64,000 nucleotides of DNA from Corynebacterium falsenii (lineage in GTDB: Bacteria > Actinomycetota > Actinomycetes > Mycobacteriales > Mycobacteriaceae): assembly GCF_020099275.1 (NCBI RefSeq), contig NZ_CP083646.1, positions 1,054,001 through 1,118,000 of the forward strand, given 5' to 3'. The translations under genes and the position numbers were made by a program. Shown here in pieces: positions 63,044 through 64,000 of the stretch; the first letter of the stretch is position 1, and every line of letters starts with the position of its first letter. The notes below the pieces were generated by a model that was not told the origin of the DNA, searched no databases, and was given only the letters and a program-made list of their open reading frames with translations.

Positions 63044-64000
63044 CTAGGCGGTGTGGCGGACTTGCAGCGCGGGCTCGTCGCGGGTGAGAGCCAGGCCCTC
63101 CCACGGCAGCGTGACGAGCTGCTGGGCCAGGTAATCGCGGGATTCCTCCAAGGTGGGGCACTGTTCGGTGAGCGTGCCGTTGCGGATCAGCGGGACGGTG
63201 AGCTGCACCGTCTCATACAGATCGCTGGCGGGAGGGTTGCCATCCAGCGGGTAGGTGACCTCCTCCACGGCCGTGCCCGTGGGGCGGGTGAAACGGACCG
63301 CCCCCTTGGCACCGCCGCGGCTGGCCTTGCCGCGGGAACGCTTGGCTACCGGCACGCCATCGACCTCGACCAGCTTGTAGACCAGCCCCGCGGTGGGTGC
63401 ACCGGAGCCCGTGACCACGGAGGTGCCCACGCCGAAGACATCCACCGGCTCGCTGCGTAGTGCGGCGATGGAGAATTCGTCCATGTCGGAGGAGACCACA
63501 ATCTTCGTGGACGTGGCCCCAAGGTCATCGAGCTGCTTGCGGACCTGGCGGGACAACACGCCGAGGTCGCCGGAGTCGATGCGCACGCCCCCGAGCTCGG
63601 TGCCGCCTGCCTTGATCGCATTCTCGACGCCCTTGGTGATGTCGTAGGTATCGACCAGCAAGGTGGTGCCAGTGCCCAGCGCCTCCACCTGTGCCTTGAA
63701 TGCGGCGAGTTCGTTCGGGGTGCCATCTGGGTCCGTGTGCAGCAAAGTCCATGCGTGGGCGGATGTGCCGGAGCTGGGGATGCCGTAGCGCTGCGCGGCT
63801 TCTAGGTTTGAGGTGGCGGTGAAGCCAGCTAGGTAGGCCGCGCGGGCAGCGGACACGGCGGCATATTCGTGGGTGCGGCGCGAACCCATTTCCAGGATCG
63901 GCCGGCCCTCGGCGGCGGTGACCATACGCGCGGCAGCGGAGGCCACGGCGGAGTCAGCATTAAGAATGGAGAGGATCACCGTCTCGAGCACCACGCATTC
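63044..64000 (-). CDS. pncB: Nicotinate phosphoribosyltransferase (partial)
   Basis: The gene runs off the right edge; the C-terminal 318 or so residues are visible. It makes nicotinate mononucleotide from nicotinic acid and PRPP in NAD salvage. Motifs: EMGSRRTHEYAAVSAARAAYLAG, GTSAHAWTLLH, LLVDTYDITKGVENAIKAG and GGVRIDSGDLGVLSRQVRKQL (the phosphate site), GVGTSVVTGSGAP. Codons remain open at the edge (...ECVVLETV), so no start is given. Confidence 0.93.
   Translation of the reverse strand, partial: ECVVLETVILSILNADSAVASAAARMVTAAEGRPILEMGSRRTHEYAAVSAARAAYLAGFTATSNLEAAQRYGIPSSGTSAHAWTLLHTDPDGTPNELAAFKAQVEALGTGTTLLVDTYDITKGVENAIKAGGTELGGVRIDSGDLGVLSRQVRKQLDDLGATSTKIVVSSDMDEFSIAALRSEPVDVFGVGTSVVTGSGAPTAGLVYKLVEVDGVPVAKRSRGKASRGGAKGAVRFTRPTGTAVEEVTYPLDGNPPASDLYETVQLTVPLIRNGTLTEQCPTLEESRDYLAQQLVTLPWEGLALTRDEPALQVRHTA

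Overview
The window is a stretch of actinobacterial chromosome, almost certainly from a Corynebacterium. It is GC-rich by eye. The tmRNA encodes the tag AENTQRDYALAA, which I recall from C. diphtheriae-type corynebacteria. Many starts lie 6-9 nt behind a TANNNT -10 box (leaderless mRNAs). Iron boxes match the DtxR consensus. The order nrdH-nrdI-nrdE-ftn-nrdF-ctaD-serB matches what I remember of C. glutamicum. Lipid-metabolism genes (two acyl-CoA ligases, a DUF4442 thioesterase-like protein, alkane hydroxylase with rubredoxin) suggest growth on lipids or hydrocarbons.

Layout. 1-0.6 kb: 3' part of an HNH endonuclease (DUF222/13E12 type). 0.6-8.1 kb: IMPase-family phosphatase, prfB, bifunctional putA, AbgT transporter. 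8.3-12.7 kb: ftsE-ftsX, smpB, a membrane protein with nine proline pentads, a frameshifted DUF4230 gene, and tmRNA (ssrA) with a strong terminator, so both trans-translation partners lie together. 12.7-16.5 kb: a decayed AhpD-like/SigJ-like gene, two DtxR boxes and a siderophore ABC transporter. 16.5-26.2 kb: SDR, TetR regulator, NhaC-like transporter, acyl-CoA ligase, LpqH-like lipoprotein, AGCS symporter, pgm, DsbA-like thiol protein, tRNA-Ala.

26.3-40.7 kb: two closely related DUF222-HNH genes in inverted orientation (about 2.3 kb each, with shared flanks) enclose about 9.8 kb of ordinary genes: DUF885 protein, PNPOx-like protein, FAD oxidoreductase, small basic protein, family-5 uracil-DNA glycosylase, MFS exporter, CurA-like reductase, DJ-1/PfpI protein, VKOR, nadE, rpmJ. 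Homologous recombination between the copies could invert the segment.

40.8-51.9 kb: class Ib ribonucleotide reductase (nrdH, nrdI, nrdE, nrdF) with paired NrdR-like boxes upstream of nrdH and an MFS gene inserted between nrdH and nrdI. Ferritin sits between nrdE and nrdF; ctaD, serB and a PTH2-domain protein follow. 51.8-59 kb: second acyl-CoA ligase, CPBP protease, DUF4442 protein, alkB, a small unknown membrane protein, rubA, DAACS symporter. 59-64 kb: two unrecognised genes, then pncB (running off the window) and a DinG-type helicase.

Most points of interest are non-coding or structural: the inverted HNH pair and its recurring 18-bp near-palindrome, the pentad-repeat protein, the G-run frameshift in the DUF4230 gene, two tandem duplications that copy a stop codon, 11-bp phased repeats upstream of genes, and the unknown gene between alkB and rubA. 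No IS transposase, prophage, CRISPR array or rRNA was seen.
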